From Amphirosellinia nigrospora (taxonomy: Eukaryota; Ascomycota; Sordariomycetes; Xylariales; Xylariaceae), in the NCBI GenBank assembly GCA_004123355.1, contig SCHM01000004.1:5421017-5485016 (forward strand): a stretch of DNA of 64,000 nt, in the 5' to 3' direction. Both the position numbers and the translations under genes were made by a program. Below the pieces are notes generated by a model. That model was not told the DNA's origin. It saw only the letters and a list, made by a program, of their open reading frames with translations, and did no database searches. How positions within the stretch are numbered: the first letter of the stretch is position 1; each line of letters begins with the position of its first letter. This document shows positions 37,970 to 49,854 of this stretch, piece by piece.

Positions 37970-38300
37970 CTTCTGGCTATAATTAATATTTTTTTTTTAT
38001 AACGTAATTATGCTTAAAGTAATATTTCGATAGAAAATTTTACTTTTAAGCCTTTAGTTATAACTAACGTTTTTTTTTATAATGTAGTTATGCTTAAAAT
38101 AATATTTTAATAGAAAATCCTGCTTTTAAGCTTTTAGCTATAATTAATATTTTTTTTTTATAACGTAGTTATGCCTAGAATAATATTTCGATAAAAAGTC
38201 CTATTTTTAAGTCTTTAGCTATAATTAATATCCTTTTTTTATAACGTAGTTATATTTAAAATAATATTATAATAAAAAGTTTTATTTTAAATGTTTAGTT
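37970..38300. repeat. About 80-bp tandem repeat, four copies
   Basis: The unit contains TATAATTAATATTTTTTTTT, TATAACGTAGTTATGC and AATATTTCGATAGAAA, and ends in a CTTTTAAGCCTTTAG-like stretch. It recurs four times with a period near 80, decaying toward the right. Confidence 0.85.
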
Positions 38301-39225
38301 ATTACTATATTTTTTATTCTATAGCTTTATTACGTTATAAATATTATAATAAAAGATATTTATAAGTATATTTTTTACGCTAGATATATTTACCGAAATA
38401 AAATTGTTTTTTACTAATAAGCTTTAAAAAGAAAAAAAATAGTTAAAAAAAAACAATGCTAAAAATCGCTTTTAAATAATTTATAAGTTTATAAAAACTA
38501 TATAAATAACGTAAAAAATATAAAAAATAGAACAAAATAAAAAACTAGTTTATAAAAGCTAATAAAACTATTTCGGACTTAAATTATAAGCTTATAAGCT
38601 TATTAAAACTTTATAAATATCGACCGTATATTATTCGTTTAGCGAAAAAAAAAATTTATAAACTTTATTATTATTTTAAATCGAATATTTAAAGCTTTAA
38701 AGCTAAAAATAGAAATTAATAAAAAAAATAATTTTGCGTTAGTTATGTTGCTTAATTTAAAATATTTTTTATAAAAAATATATATAATTATTAAAAACGT
38801 AGTGTTATAATACTTTAAAATAGCTAAATAAAGCGTAGCAAGAAATAATAATTTTAACCTTTGCCGTTTTATAAAATATTAATAATATTTAAAATATTAC
38901 TAATATAGTATAAAAACTTCGTTTAGTATATTTTATATATTTAAGTAATTTTATATAATAGTTACAAATTATAATATTTGTAATTTCTATTTATAAATCT
39001 ATTATATAATAAATAATACTTGTAGTAAATAAAAGCAGGGCAGTATAAGCAGTAAATGTATTTGCCCTACTAAATCGCGAATATATAAGTACTATTATAG
39101 CGTAAGGTTAAACCTTTTTTTTTTTTTTTTTATTATTATATTTTAATATATTAATAAAAATCGATAAAACTTAAAAACTTCCTAGCTTATATATCAAGTA
39201 TAAAATAAAATATAAAGTGTTAAAA

Positions 39226-39352
39226 ATAAGGATTAAAGACCAGTTAAACAAAAAAACTCTACGTATATTGCTATATGGTTATATAAAGCCTATAAAAATA
39301 ACTTTATTAGTCCTTTGTATAATAACAAATATTTATACCCTACCTTTATAAA
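39226..39352. repeat. Dispersed 110-130-bp repeat, copy B (forward)
   Basis: Begins AATAAGGATTAAAGACCAGT, passes through AAAAACTCTACG and TATATAAAGCCTATAAAAAT, and ends in ATATTTATACCCTACC. Related to copies near 28448, 41653 and 41844. Confidence 0.7.
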
Positions 39353-41652
39353 GATTATAATATAGAGGGAATTTTGTTTATATTTTTAAAGTTTGTTGCT
39401 TAAAACCTTTATTTTATATATTAAACAAAACTATACTGTTTTAGGACCTAAAAAGAATTAATATATATTCTTTATTTTATTATAAAACTAAAATAAGATT
39501 TATAGTAATTATTTGCTTTTTAAACATAATAATAAATTAGTAAAAATAAGCAAAAAAAATATAGCTAAAATAGTGTATTTAGCTTTTAATAAAAATATAG
39601 CTAGATATATATTTTTTTATACTTTTATTTTATTTATTTTAGTTTTTTACTTTTTATAAGTTATATTAAACCTAGAATGTTATTTATTATTTTTTCTATT
39701 TTTTGCTTATAGGCAAAATTAATTCGGCTTTTTTAAAAGCGGTTAAACGTACTTTATAGCAAAAAAACAACTTATAAATAATTTTTACTAAAAATAAAAA
39801 TATTAAAACTATAATAATAAACTAAATTATATATAATTTAAATATATTTAAAGCTAAAAAAAAAATTATAAAACGTTAATTTTATATTAATATTATAATT
39901 AAATTTAATTATTATAAAATAACGCTTATTAAATATTTTAAAAAAGTTAGTATTAAAAAAAAAGTATAACTAAAGCTTAAATTATTAGCGCTATTATTTA
40001 ATACTAGCGCGAGGCTATTAACTTTAATAATATAAAGCCTATTAATAAAAACCTTAACGCTAATACGGCTAATAAGGATAAAACTACTAATAAAAGCACT
40101 AATAAGGCTTTAAAGACTTTTTTTTATATTTTAAACCTAAATCTTTTAACGTTTAATATATGCTTTTTTAACTAGCGCTGCTACTAAGCATAATATATAT
40201 ATAGTAATTTTAAAAAAGTATTAGCTGCTAATATTTACTTTATTAAGGTGATTACCTACGAGCTTTGTTTATAAATAATATTACTAAGTATAAGCCCGAA
40301 GTCTTTAGTTTTATTATAAACGTGTATACCGAGCAATTAAGTTTTTTTTTAGGTTTATGCTACTTTTTTAAAATATAAAAAACTATACGCTTAATAAAAA
40401 AAAACAGAATTTTTTATATTAAAAATAGAAACATAAAATAAACGGCTTAACTAGCCTTATTATTTGTTAAAACGTATTAAAGCTAAAAATATTATTAAAT
40501 ATATTCGACGAAATAATTAAAACTAACGTAATTTAATATTTATACGTAAAAAATATAACTATAAAATTAATAAAACTATTTAATAAATCGGCTTTTATTA
40601 TATATAATTATTATTTTTTAATTTAGCGATATTAACGTTAAAAAGTTATTAGAAGTTTTATATAAATTATACTTTAAATAAGATATATATTATAAGTTGC
40701 AAGATTAAATAGATTATTTTTTTAAAAGTTTTAATAAATATTACGTAGAATATACTAAGCTATAGAATTAAAAATAAGATTTAGTAAACCTAGGTATATA
40801 GATCTTAGGCTTGAGTTTATTTAATATATAGCCGCTAATCGATTATTATTTATAAATAGGCGGAGCTTTTTTAATGCTTGCTTTTAAATTTATTAATAAC
40901 TTTTAAATCCGAACTTTTTAAAATTATGTCTTAAATCTTTATATAAAACTTTTTTGGTTATAATTACTTAATTAAATTTTTTTTTTTAGATCTATTTTAG
41001 ATTTAGCTATTTAGTTTTTAATTTTTATTTAGTATATTATTATAATTATTTATGATATTTTTAGCTATAGCTTTTTTGTTTTATAAACAGTACTAGTTTT
41101 ATTTATGCTTTATTTGCTATTTTTTTATTTAACTAGCTTAGTTTTATTTTTTACTATTATTAGTAGCTATAGCAATTTTAAGTTATTTAAAAAAGCTTTA
41201 TTTAGTATAAATTTTATTAAGTAAGTCCGTTATTTTATAATATAAGTTAGCTTATATAACTATATAGTTTTTTCTGCTTAAAAAGTAAAAGAAAGAAATT
41301 ATATTTATATAATAAGCTTTTATACGTTATTAAAGCATTTAATAAAATTGTTAATAGTAATACTAAGCTTGGATATTATTAATTAAACGATTTTATTGTT
41401 ATTTTTTTAATTTAGGTCGGTATTATATAGCTATGCTTAAATTTTTTTATAAAGTTATAAAAGCTAGATTTGTCCGATTTTTGTTTTTTATTAGCTTTGT
41501 TATACGATTTTTTTAAAAAATAAAAATAGTATAAACTTATTTAGCTTTTACGTTTAAGCTTTTATTATTTTTTTATTTAAAAAGTAATATTATATAAGCA
41601 AAAGCAGCTATATATTAAAAAATAGTATTTAGTACGATAGAAAAACTTTGCA

Positions 41653-41952
41653 AACTTTATAAAAAAAGGTATAAATATTTATTATTATACGGAAAACTAA
41701 TAAAGTTATTTTTATAGGCTTTATATAACTATTTAACTATATAGAGAGTTTTTTTGTTTTTAGTGATATAAGTTGGTTTAATAATATATAGTAAATATTC
41801 TAGCAGTTAGTATTTATATTTTCGTTAATTAACTAGTGCTAAGAATAAGGATTAAAGACTAGTTAAACAAAAAGACTCTTTATATAGCTATATAATTATA
41901 TAAAGCCTATAGAAATAATTTAATAATAGATGTTTACCTTACAAAAATTATA
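41653..41952. repeat. Inverted pair of the dispersed repeat (copies C and D)
   Basis: Copy C (41653-41762, reverse) and copy D (41844-41952, forward) face each other across about 80 bases, making an inverted repeat of about 300 bases overall. D begins AATAAGGATTAAAGACTAGT. This could be a small inverted-repeat element or two copies that met by chance. Confidence 0.65.
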
Positions 41953-43784
41953 GCAAAAGGTTTTAATAAATAGTATTTTATAAAGTGCTAAAAAATTATT
42001 AAACTAACGGTTAATTTACTTTTAGGATAATATTAGCTATTTTTTTAGCCGATATTTAGGTTTAAGAAATTTTTAGCTTTATATAATGCTTAAAAATATA
42101 AATTAGCAATATTTGCTTTTAAAACCTACAAAACGTTTTTTTTAATTTTAGCATTTTTATTAAAATTTTAGCTTAATTTTATAGCTATTATAAACTAGAA
42201 CTTTACTATTATATTTTTTTATTATTAATTTTTTATTAAAATTATAAAGTTTATTATTAATAAAATAAATTTTAATAGTATTTTTAATTTAATAAAAGCT
42301 TTTAATTTATTAAAAGCGCTTTTAGAAAAAAAAACATTTAAAATACTATATATATTTATTTATTAGTAATATTTTAAAAGCTTTTTAAAAATTTTTTAGT
42401 TTATTATATAAATATTTAAAGCAAATAATTTTTTAGCTTAAATAAAATAGCTAATTATTAACTTTATATATTTTAAATCGTTGTTTTTTTTTTAAAGTTA
42501 TTATTTGTTTTTTTAATAACCTAGATAATAAAAGCGCGATATTTATAATATTTTTTTATTTTTATTATTTTACGAACCTTAAAACTATATTATTAGCGTT
42601 ATAACTAAATTTAAAATAACTTTTAACTAATATAAACTATTTTTAGTTATTTATAACCTATAGCGTATAGATTTTTTATTCTCCGAAAATAAAAAAATTC
42701 TTTTATTTTAGGCTATTTTTTAAATAGCCGGTTTAGCGCTTATAAAATTATATTAAATAAATTAATTAATATTTAAAAAAAGCTTTAAAAATTAAATATA
42801 TAATTATTGCGTTTTTTATTTTAAAAAACCCGGCGTATATTTTTTTTTATTTATAAATAATATTAATTTATTTGCTTTATATATTTATATTTTTATAAAA
42901 AAATATTTCGCTAGTTTAATATTAATTTCTGCTTTTTTTTAAAAAATATATTATATATTTTAATACGAAATTATAAGTTTAACTAAACTTTATATTTATT
43001 AAAAAATATTTCTAAAGCGGACTATGCTGCTTTTTTTTTACTATAGCTTATAATATAATAAGCTTAATAAAAAAGATTTTTATAAAATTAAAATATTATA
43101 CGATTAATAAATAATAGCTAATAATTTAAACGTTATTATTATTAATTATTTATTAAAAAAAATATATAACTACTAAAAAAAAGATTAACAAACGCTTTTT
43201 TTTTTTAGCGAAGCATAAAGCCTAAATAATAAATATTATAATAACTATAAAAAAGCGCGCTATATTTAACTATTTTAATATTAATATATGCTATTTTTAG
43301 CTATATAGAGAACCTATTTCTATAAAACCGCGTTAAGGCGAAAAAATTATATAATATTTTAAATTTTAATAAAAAAACTAGCTAAACGTCTAACTATAGG
43401 TATTAATTCTTCTATTAGCACAACGTCAATAACTATTATTAGGCGGACTATTTACTTAGAGCACTATTTTCGTAATAAATTATATATAAATATAATTACT
43501 TCGTTTTATTACTTTTATTCCGGGTAAATAATAAACTGCGGTTAATGTTCTAACTTTAAACTTTTAATAAAAACAAAAAAAATATTTAAAATATATATAC
43601 TACGTTAGCATATTTAACGCTTATTAACTTAATAGCTCTAGAAACATATTTTTAAAGCTTTAGAAATATGTCTTTAAAGCTGAGATCTTACCTAAAATGG
43701 CAAATTATACTCCGGGAGCTTAAGAATTTGAGTTGGCCAATTTCTTGGCCCAAAAAAAAAAAAACGGGTCTGGATATTACTTAC

Positions 43785-44653
43785 TTAGGTAACATAACCA
43801 GACTTGGAGGCCCAAAAAAGCTCGGGGTCGTGGTGGTTAGTGCAGGCAACGAGTTTGGCTAGAGAGTTTTGGTCGACAATAATGTTCCAGTTTTGAGCCA
43901 TTTCATCGTCTTCCAAGGTGCCATCAAGTAACTTCTCGTTCATCTTGAAATACTCCCCCGCATATTCCGGAGAGAAAAGACTCGGGCCCGCGAGAATGAC
44001 CAACTGCTGCCGTGAATTCAGTAAGACATCTGGATGGTAGAATAAACCAACGCTCCCCGAGAGGGGTACTCGCGCTCTAATTCTGTCTTTCATGGCCGTG
44101 CGGGTTAGTGAATCTAATATCGGGGTGTCGTGCGAGGGACGGTCGGACCAATTCGGACCTGGAATAGGACCACTGCGATATTGATAGTTAGCAAAACCGA
44201 TTCATAATAGTTGAAATGACAAAGGAGAGGGCTGGGCATGACATGACTACAAGTGAACCGTGGTGCTCCCGAAACTGACTTGGACACAAAGAAATGAGTT
44301 TAACAATACTTACCCGTAGATGATATCGCGCTCTCCGTCGTATACATCACACAGATTTCCAAAGCTCCGACGCCAGCTCTAATACCACCAGGGTAGAAGA
44401 AAGTGTAGCCTTGACCGGGGCCGTTATCTATGCAGCTCGACTCGGCGTACTCGACGCAAATAACTCGACCTTCTGGGTCGTAGAAGGTGTAGCCCCTATC
44501 AGGACCATTATCTTCTACGCTGAAGTTGGTAAGGTCTTCATTAGGCATTACGAACTTCCAAAAGCCAGGGTGGAAATACTTGATCAAGCCGAAAGTCTCC
44601 GGTCGTTGCCACCACCGCTGGTATAGCCTGAGTGGTGCAGGGCAGTTTTCCAT
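43785..44653 (-). CDS. Two-exon protein of unknown function
   Basis: Exon 1 is 44653-44314 and exon 2 is 44158-43785. The intron (44159-44313) has a GTAAGT donor and CCAG acceptor, and the splice reads through ISSTGPNWSDRP without a break, giving 237 residues. No signal peptide or membrane segment is visible. There is an internal repeat: SVEDNGPDRGYTFYDPEGRV and SSCIDNGPGQGYTFFYPGG lie about 28 residues apart. The C-terminal half (RARVPLSGSVGLFYHPDV, NIIVDQNSLAKLVACTNHHD) looks globular. I do not recognise the family. The gene stands about 150 bases from the edge of the AT-rich block yet has balanced codon use and no breaks, so it looks live. A TATATATA at 44783-44790 lies about 130 bases upstream. 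Confidence 0.6.
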
Positions 44654-44782
44654 CTTTTCAGTGGTGGAGGCTAGCTACGTCGAGGCTAGCTATGCGTATG
44701 TTGTTTGGTTTTAAAGCTCTGAACTGTGTTGTTTATGTGTGAATGTTATTGTGGTTTGATTTCAAGGAGGAGGAGCTACGAA

Positions 44783-44790
44783 TATATATA
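44783..44790 (-). promoter_or_regulatory. TATA-like element
   Basis: TATATATA about 130 bases upstream of the start codon at 44653; position and sequence suit a core promoter. Confidence 0.4.
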
Positions 44791-46282
44791 GGGATGTCAT
44801 GTTGAAAGGGAGGCGGCCGCACGAAAAGACCATTCAAGCCTTGTAATAACTTAAGATAATAGAGGATTGGAGGACAATGTGCAGTAACACAAGAAATCCA
44901 AGAAGACCGGTACAAAATCGCACTAGGTATAATTTTTAACAATGCTGCTTAACAAAGAATTGGCAAATCCCAACGGACTAGCCCTGTATACTTTGTTCTT
45001 TTCAATCATCGACATATTTTCAACTGTAACAAAGCAATCTCCTCTACCTATCACTTGGGTCCGTAATTGTCTTAATGCTTCAGTAACTACAGCTAGAATG
45101 TCCGGCCGATGACAGCCGGCGGCAGCTAGCTGCGCCAGCTGCAACTAGACATATCCAGACAAGACAAATGAGTGCGTAGCACTCGTAGTACAACACCGAA
45201 TGTTGAGAAACGTAACAGTAGCGAAGTATCAATTGTTTCATATTAAGCTACCACTAGTCTCGTGATTGTTTGTACTCCTGAAACCTTTACTTTAGTCATA
45301 ATCCCTGCATAGGTCGCTGGAGGCTTGACTTGCCATTTTTGGTAAGATCTTAGCTTTAGAGACATGCTCAAAGAGTTCGTTTTAGAAGTCACGCACTGCG
45401 CAGATGTATATATAAGTAGGTAAATATTTCGATAATTTTAATTACTTATATAGGCTTGTACTTAAAATGGGATATTGTTACCAGCTATGATCGAAGGACT
45501 ATTTTCAAGATACGTGGAGCAGTGCTGCTATTTAATAATACCATCGGCTTTACTTTAGATACCCTCAAGTGGGCTCTCTGGGGCTAGCTCTCAGGATAGA
45601 TATTTTAGGACTTGATATCTCAAGTTGATTGGAATATGGGTATGTGACATCTTGGCAAACTCCATCCTTGGCGCTCCCAATAATAATGACTACTGCCCCA
45701 ATCAGTGAATCTCACAATTCGATATGAAAACCATCTCGGGAATCTCCACCGTTATACTAGATAGGAAATAGGCCGGAATAGTACATATGTTATCACCGCG
45801 CTCGTCATATAGAGTAGAATCTGGGCCGCAAAATACCCGTCCCACTGCCAAAGTGGGATAATATTCGGTTGCCGCGGTGGCAAAACACCCATTAGCCGGC
45901 GAATAGGATGAGTGACGTGACTTGACGCAGACTGGGCAACAGAAATCTGCATGGGGGATGAGGGGAATTCTAAGGGCAGGATGCATCGCTGACCACCAGC
46001 CTGTCGGAGAAGAACTAGACATGCCGTTTTGGGTGATCTTCATTCGCTCCCACGTACAGCCCACATTGACTTGTGCTACAATTCGGCAGTTTCATGCGTC
46101 CGTCGCTACGCCGGTTTAAATTGGTGTGGCCCATTGTTTGGATGCTATTAAACATGATTTCTGTGCTGAGCTTCCGGGGTGATAAAACAAACACCCTACT
46201 CGTGCCTTCTATTGTACGTTAATCTGCTTGTGAAGCGGAAACGGCTACCTCGACGAAAGACATAGTTGAAAAAGCGAGCATC
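44791..46282. other. Intergenic with weak minus-strand ORFs
   Basis: About 1.5 kb between the unknown gene and the transporter. A minus-strand frame at 45702-46064 (120 residues) is Cys- and Pro-containing (FCCPVCVKSRH, NGCFATAATEYYP) but has no signal peptide or known motif. A 73-residue minus frame at 44923-45144 is also unsupported. Neither is called as a gene. Confidence 0.4.
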
Positions 46283-48435
46283 ATGGCATTGGTGGACCAA
46301 GATCAGAAAATGGGCATGAGGGGGCATTGGAAGGCCCTGCTCATCATCTGCCTCGTCTCGCTGAGCTCATTTCAGTATGGCCTCGACTTTGGTATCATCG
46401 GCGGCCTACAAGCCATGATCGGCTTCCTCCAGGTGAATAGCGAACCACCGTCTCAACATGGCTTGAAAAGTTGACTAACAGATAGTATTCGTGTGTAGGT
46501 CTTTGGGGAGGAGGCCCCCGGTACCCCCCTAGGATGGAATATCGACGCCGAACGACAGCAGCTCATTTCCTCGCTTATGATACTAGGTGCCTTCATCTCC
46601 TCGTCTACCGCCGGGTTTACGGCCAAGTACTTCGGCCGCAAGATGTCGCTCTGGATTGCCTGCGTTGGCGTCTTCCTCTCTACTGCTGTTATGCAGACTA
46701 CTACGCAGATTGGTGGCTTATATGCTGGAAGGCTGATTATCGGCTTAGCGAATGGGCTATTGATGACGCATGCGCAGCTTTATAGTGCGTAATTCTCGGA
46801 GCCCTTGTCTTTCTGTTTTAGCAAACTTCAGAGCATGATGTTCCCTTTTTAGAACGCGATGATGTCTCGAAGCTTCTGACACCCTTACAATTCACGCTAT
46901 AAATAGCAATGACTGACTCCGAATGTTATAGTCCAGGTATGGCATGTGCTGTTCTGATTAGCTTGGCGCTAATGTTGAGAAGGAGTGTTCACCTGGTCGA
47001 TACAGAGGCTTCGGCATTTCTATCTTCACATATTGGGTCTCGGTTGGTGAGTCAAGTCGCCATATTTCGAGCATTCTGTATTCTTACTAATTCCACCTAG
47101 GTTCTCTTGTCGGTACCGTCATCGACAACTTTGCGGCCAAGATCCATAGTAGAAATGCCTACATCATCCCTTTGGGCATCGTTCATGTGATTCCTCTAGT
47201 TTTGACAATTGGCCTATTCTTCATACCTGAAAGCCCAAGGTGGTTAGCAACAAGGTGAGTATTAAAAGAATTGGCTTCTCGGGATTTCTGTCTTGGGCAT
47301 CGTCAACTCAACCCCAATCATATTCACAGCTAACCGCTTTACAGTGAGTGAATGCCAATCTGACGCCTGTCAAATAAATTACTTATATATATTGTAGAAG
47401 GGAGAATGGACGCCGCTGAAAGGGCGCTTCGGCGATTGAGACCGGCAGGGTGGTCCATCGCCGATGAGATGGATGAGATGAAGACAACACTAGCTGCTGA
47501 AGCCCGACTACAATCAAGCGTAGGTTATCGCACACTATTCGAAAATCCAATCGACCGGCGTCGAACGATCCTTTCTGTCCTTGGGTTGACCACACAAGCT
47601 GCCTCGGGGCCATGTTCGTAATCTGTAAGCCTCCCGCCGCTTCAACTCTGCACATTCATTAACCTAATGGGATGGCAAGCGTACGGCACATATTTCTTTG
47701 AAATGGCTAACGTAGGAAATGCGTTCGAGAACTCTTGTATTCTCACTGGAACCGGCGTCGCCGCATTGCTGTTCAACGCTTTGATCATTACGAAGTATGG
47801 CCGCCGACGCGTCATGATGTTGTCGGGGTTCGCGGTCTGCGGGATCTCGCAGCTAATCATGGCCATTGTGTATACTGTCGAGCCTGGGACTCAAAAGACA
47901 GGGAAGGCGATCGTCGGCCTTAGTGTCATCTACATCGTTGCCTACAACGCCCTGATATCCACCTACGCATGGCTCTCGGGAGGCGAGCTCGCGTCTCAGC
48001 GTTTGCGTAGTCATACCTTTGGCTTGGCTACAGCTATCGGATTCTTTGGCGCCTGGCTAACGACATTTACTGCGCCATACTTCATCAACCCCATGAAGTT
48101 GGGCTGGGGCCCGAAATACGGCTATATTTGGACCGGCAGCTGCCTCATTGCTGGGGCTTGGATTTGGTTATACTTGCCTGAGGTCAAGGGTCGTACTCTT
48201 GAGCAGATCGATGAAATGGCGAGTTATTCTGAAATGAGTACAAATAGGGTTACGCTAACTTTCTTGAATAGTTCGAGGCTCGTGTTCCCGCCCGGAAGTT
48301 TCGGAAGTATGCACTGGACACCATGTCACCCTTGACGAGAAGCCTCGAGTAGATCATGTAGAGTCTCAATCGAGCCACGGGGATGGTAGCGAACCTAAGA
48401 CGTCTACTGTCAACGTGACTGGAACGGAGATCTGA
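46283..48435 (+). CDS. Sugar-porter-family MFS transporter
   Basis: Twelve-helix plasma-membrane carrier of the sugar porter (hexose/maltose) type. Family marks: SSFQYGLDFGIIGGLQAM in TM1, GRKMSLW after TM2, GRLIIGLANGLL in TM4, PESPRWLATR after TM6, GGELASQRLRSHTFGLA in TM10 and PEVKGRTLEQIDEMF after TM12. Introns: 46433-46499; 46785-46931 and 46937-46982, which leave a 5-base exon (46932-46936) that restores LYIQECSPGRYRG; 47047-47100; one or two between 47255 and 47400; about 47623-47686; and a GC-AG intron 48219-48271. The reading is offset by a base near the intron at 47255-47400, near a GGGG run at 47607, and again near the C-terminus. With the last offset the tail would run to the stop at 48433-48435; without it, to 48352. 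It lies beside the metabolite cluster and could import sugar or move product. Confidence 0.8.
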
Positions 48436-48575
48436 TCTGGACGCGGTAGCCTTTCGATCTTGTATCCGCAGTTCGTCCTCGTCGAAAGTTCATGTGTAGT
48501 CTGAAGGTTAATATGTTTTAGATTTGGAGAGGTGAGGAGAGAGGATAGATACTATGGACTAAAATCGATATTGTA

Positions 48576-48933
48576 CGGAGGTTTGTGTCACTATTGATCA
48601 TTATCCTTGGCAATGGTATAAAGTGCAAATAGGGGAGCTTACCTACGGTATGACGGCTTGGCAACCAGTTCATCGGGCCGCTTGCAGCCCGATAGTCTCA
48701 ACAGAAAGTTAGCTGGGTATCTACTCTACTAGGCTAAGCCCTGAACTCCGCTCTAGCTAACGATTAATATGTCCCATCTACACTAACGGTATAGCGTAGT
48801 TAGTAGTCTATGACTTTATAGACTACTGCCGGCCCGAAACACTGGTTGCCAAGCCGTTACACCGTGTGTGAGCTCCCCATTTGTACTTTACACCATTGCC
48901 AAGGATAATGATCAATAGTGACACAAACCTCCG
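48576..48933. mobile_element. MITE-like inverted-repeat element with TA target site
   Basis: Terminal inverted repeats of about 105 bases, 48576-48680 and 48830-48933, begin CGGAGGTTTGTGTCACTATT and match at nearly every base. The element is flanked on both sides by TA (48574-48575 and 48934-48935), the target duplication of Tc1/mariner elements. The 150-base interior has its own small hairpin (AGTCTATGACTTTATAGACT) and no coding frame, so it is non-autonomous. Arm differences are mostly transitions. Confidence 0.85.
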
Positions 48934-49216
48934 TACTCTCGAGACTTTTGTTGGGTCTTGTAACTCTTGCATCCTCACAAGGTATCCGTAAAAATTAATA
49001 CCCAACTTGCCTGTATTTCGGCTTTCGGACTAGAAGGGATCTACCCCTGCTCCATGTTGGGTTCCCTGATACTAGTACAGCGCTGTGAATCTACTATCAT
49101 AAGGAACCAATTTGAGTTTAAGCCAATAGTAGGTATTTACTTCTGCTTTGTTCTCACTTTTCCCAGTAGTAGTAATTACTAAAATAGACTTCTTTTTGGT
49201 TGTTCGTGTTGTAGCC

Positions 49217-49659
49217 CAGGTCTGATTTACGCAGCTGAAGTTTTACTATCTAACTCTAAAACTAGCCGTATTCGGCAGCCAACTTGGCTGTAAATCGAAA
49301 AACACAGTCCACCTTACCCGCGCTATAAGATCGAACGGATTAGCAACACAACAATTAAATAAAATAAAAATCTAACAAATAAATCTAAACGAGAAATATT
49401 TTTTATTATTTTAAGATATTATTATATAGTTTTAAAACTAAAATATTCTATAGATTAGGCGAGAATAATAACATATTAAATCGTGCGTTAATATTTATAT
49501 CAAAGCGACCGACCGTCTATATAAGATCTAACCCTTGACCTCTGCGAATAGCCAATAACCAATTACTTCCCGTAATCAATGAATATAGTGGAGCGGATTT
49601 CCGAATGTGGTTAGTTTCAGAGTTAGATAGTAAAACTTCAGCTGCGTAAATCCGACTTG
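49217..49659. mobile_element. Non-autonomous inverted-repeat transposon with 9-bp target duplication
   Basis: Inverted arms of about 60 bases (49217-49276 and 49600-49659) begin CARGTCKGATTTACGCAGC. A perfect direct repeat GTTGTAGCC flanks it at 49208-49216 and 49660-49668. The 9-base duplication suggests a Mutator-like element; read as 8 bases (TTGTAGCC) it would suit hAT. The interior (49330-49510) is strongly AT-rich, while the arms are not. It lies just upstream of the regulator gene and has no coding capacity. Confidence 0.85.
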
Positions 49660-49854
49660 GTTGTAGCCTGTAATAATGTAGCTGGTTTGTAATTTCGGGT
49701 GCGGATTTTCCAACACGGGTTTCGGAGAAAAGAGCTAAACGCGGTCGGGGCTAAACGAAAATCGGCCGAACTTTTATTTTTGTCCGATAAGACCATGACC
49801 GTGCCTCGTGAAATGAATTGACGAGTGACAATCTAGCTACCTTGAGCATACTGG

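Larger units (their letters stand above)
21431..43640. repeat. AT-rich, RIP-like gene-free block (about 22 kb)
   Basis: Composition drops abruptly to mostly A and T. The remaining C is almost always followed by T or G (GCT, ACG), and CpA/TpG is rare, the expected scar of C-to-T mutation at CpA by RIP. Only one frame of 60 codons is open in 22 kb (35181-35363), and it is low complexity. The content is a graveyard of repeats: tandem arrays, dispersed inverted copies and short islands with more normal composition. Parent elements cannot be identified by eye, though old transposons are the usual source. Both edges are sharp (about 21430 and 43640). No centromere or origin signal can be claimed. 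Confidence 0.9.

Noticed and set aside
21431-43640. Naming the block as a specific retroelement family
   Set aside because: No protein motif, paired long terminal repeats or target duplication can be read by eye after this degree of mutation.
45702-46064. 120-codon minus-strand frame with several Cys
   Set aside because: No signal peptide, domain, intron support or clear promoter; frames of this length occur by chance in the region.
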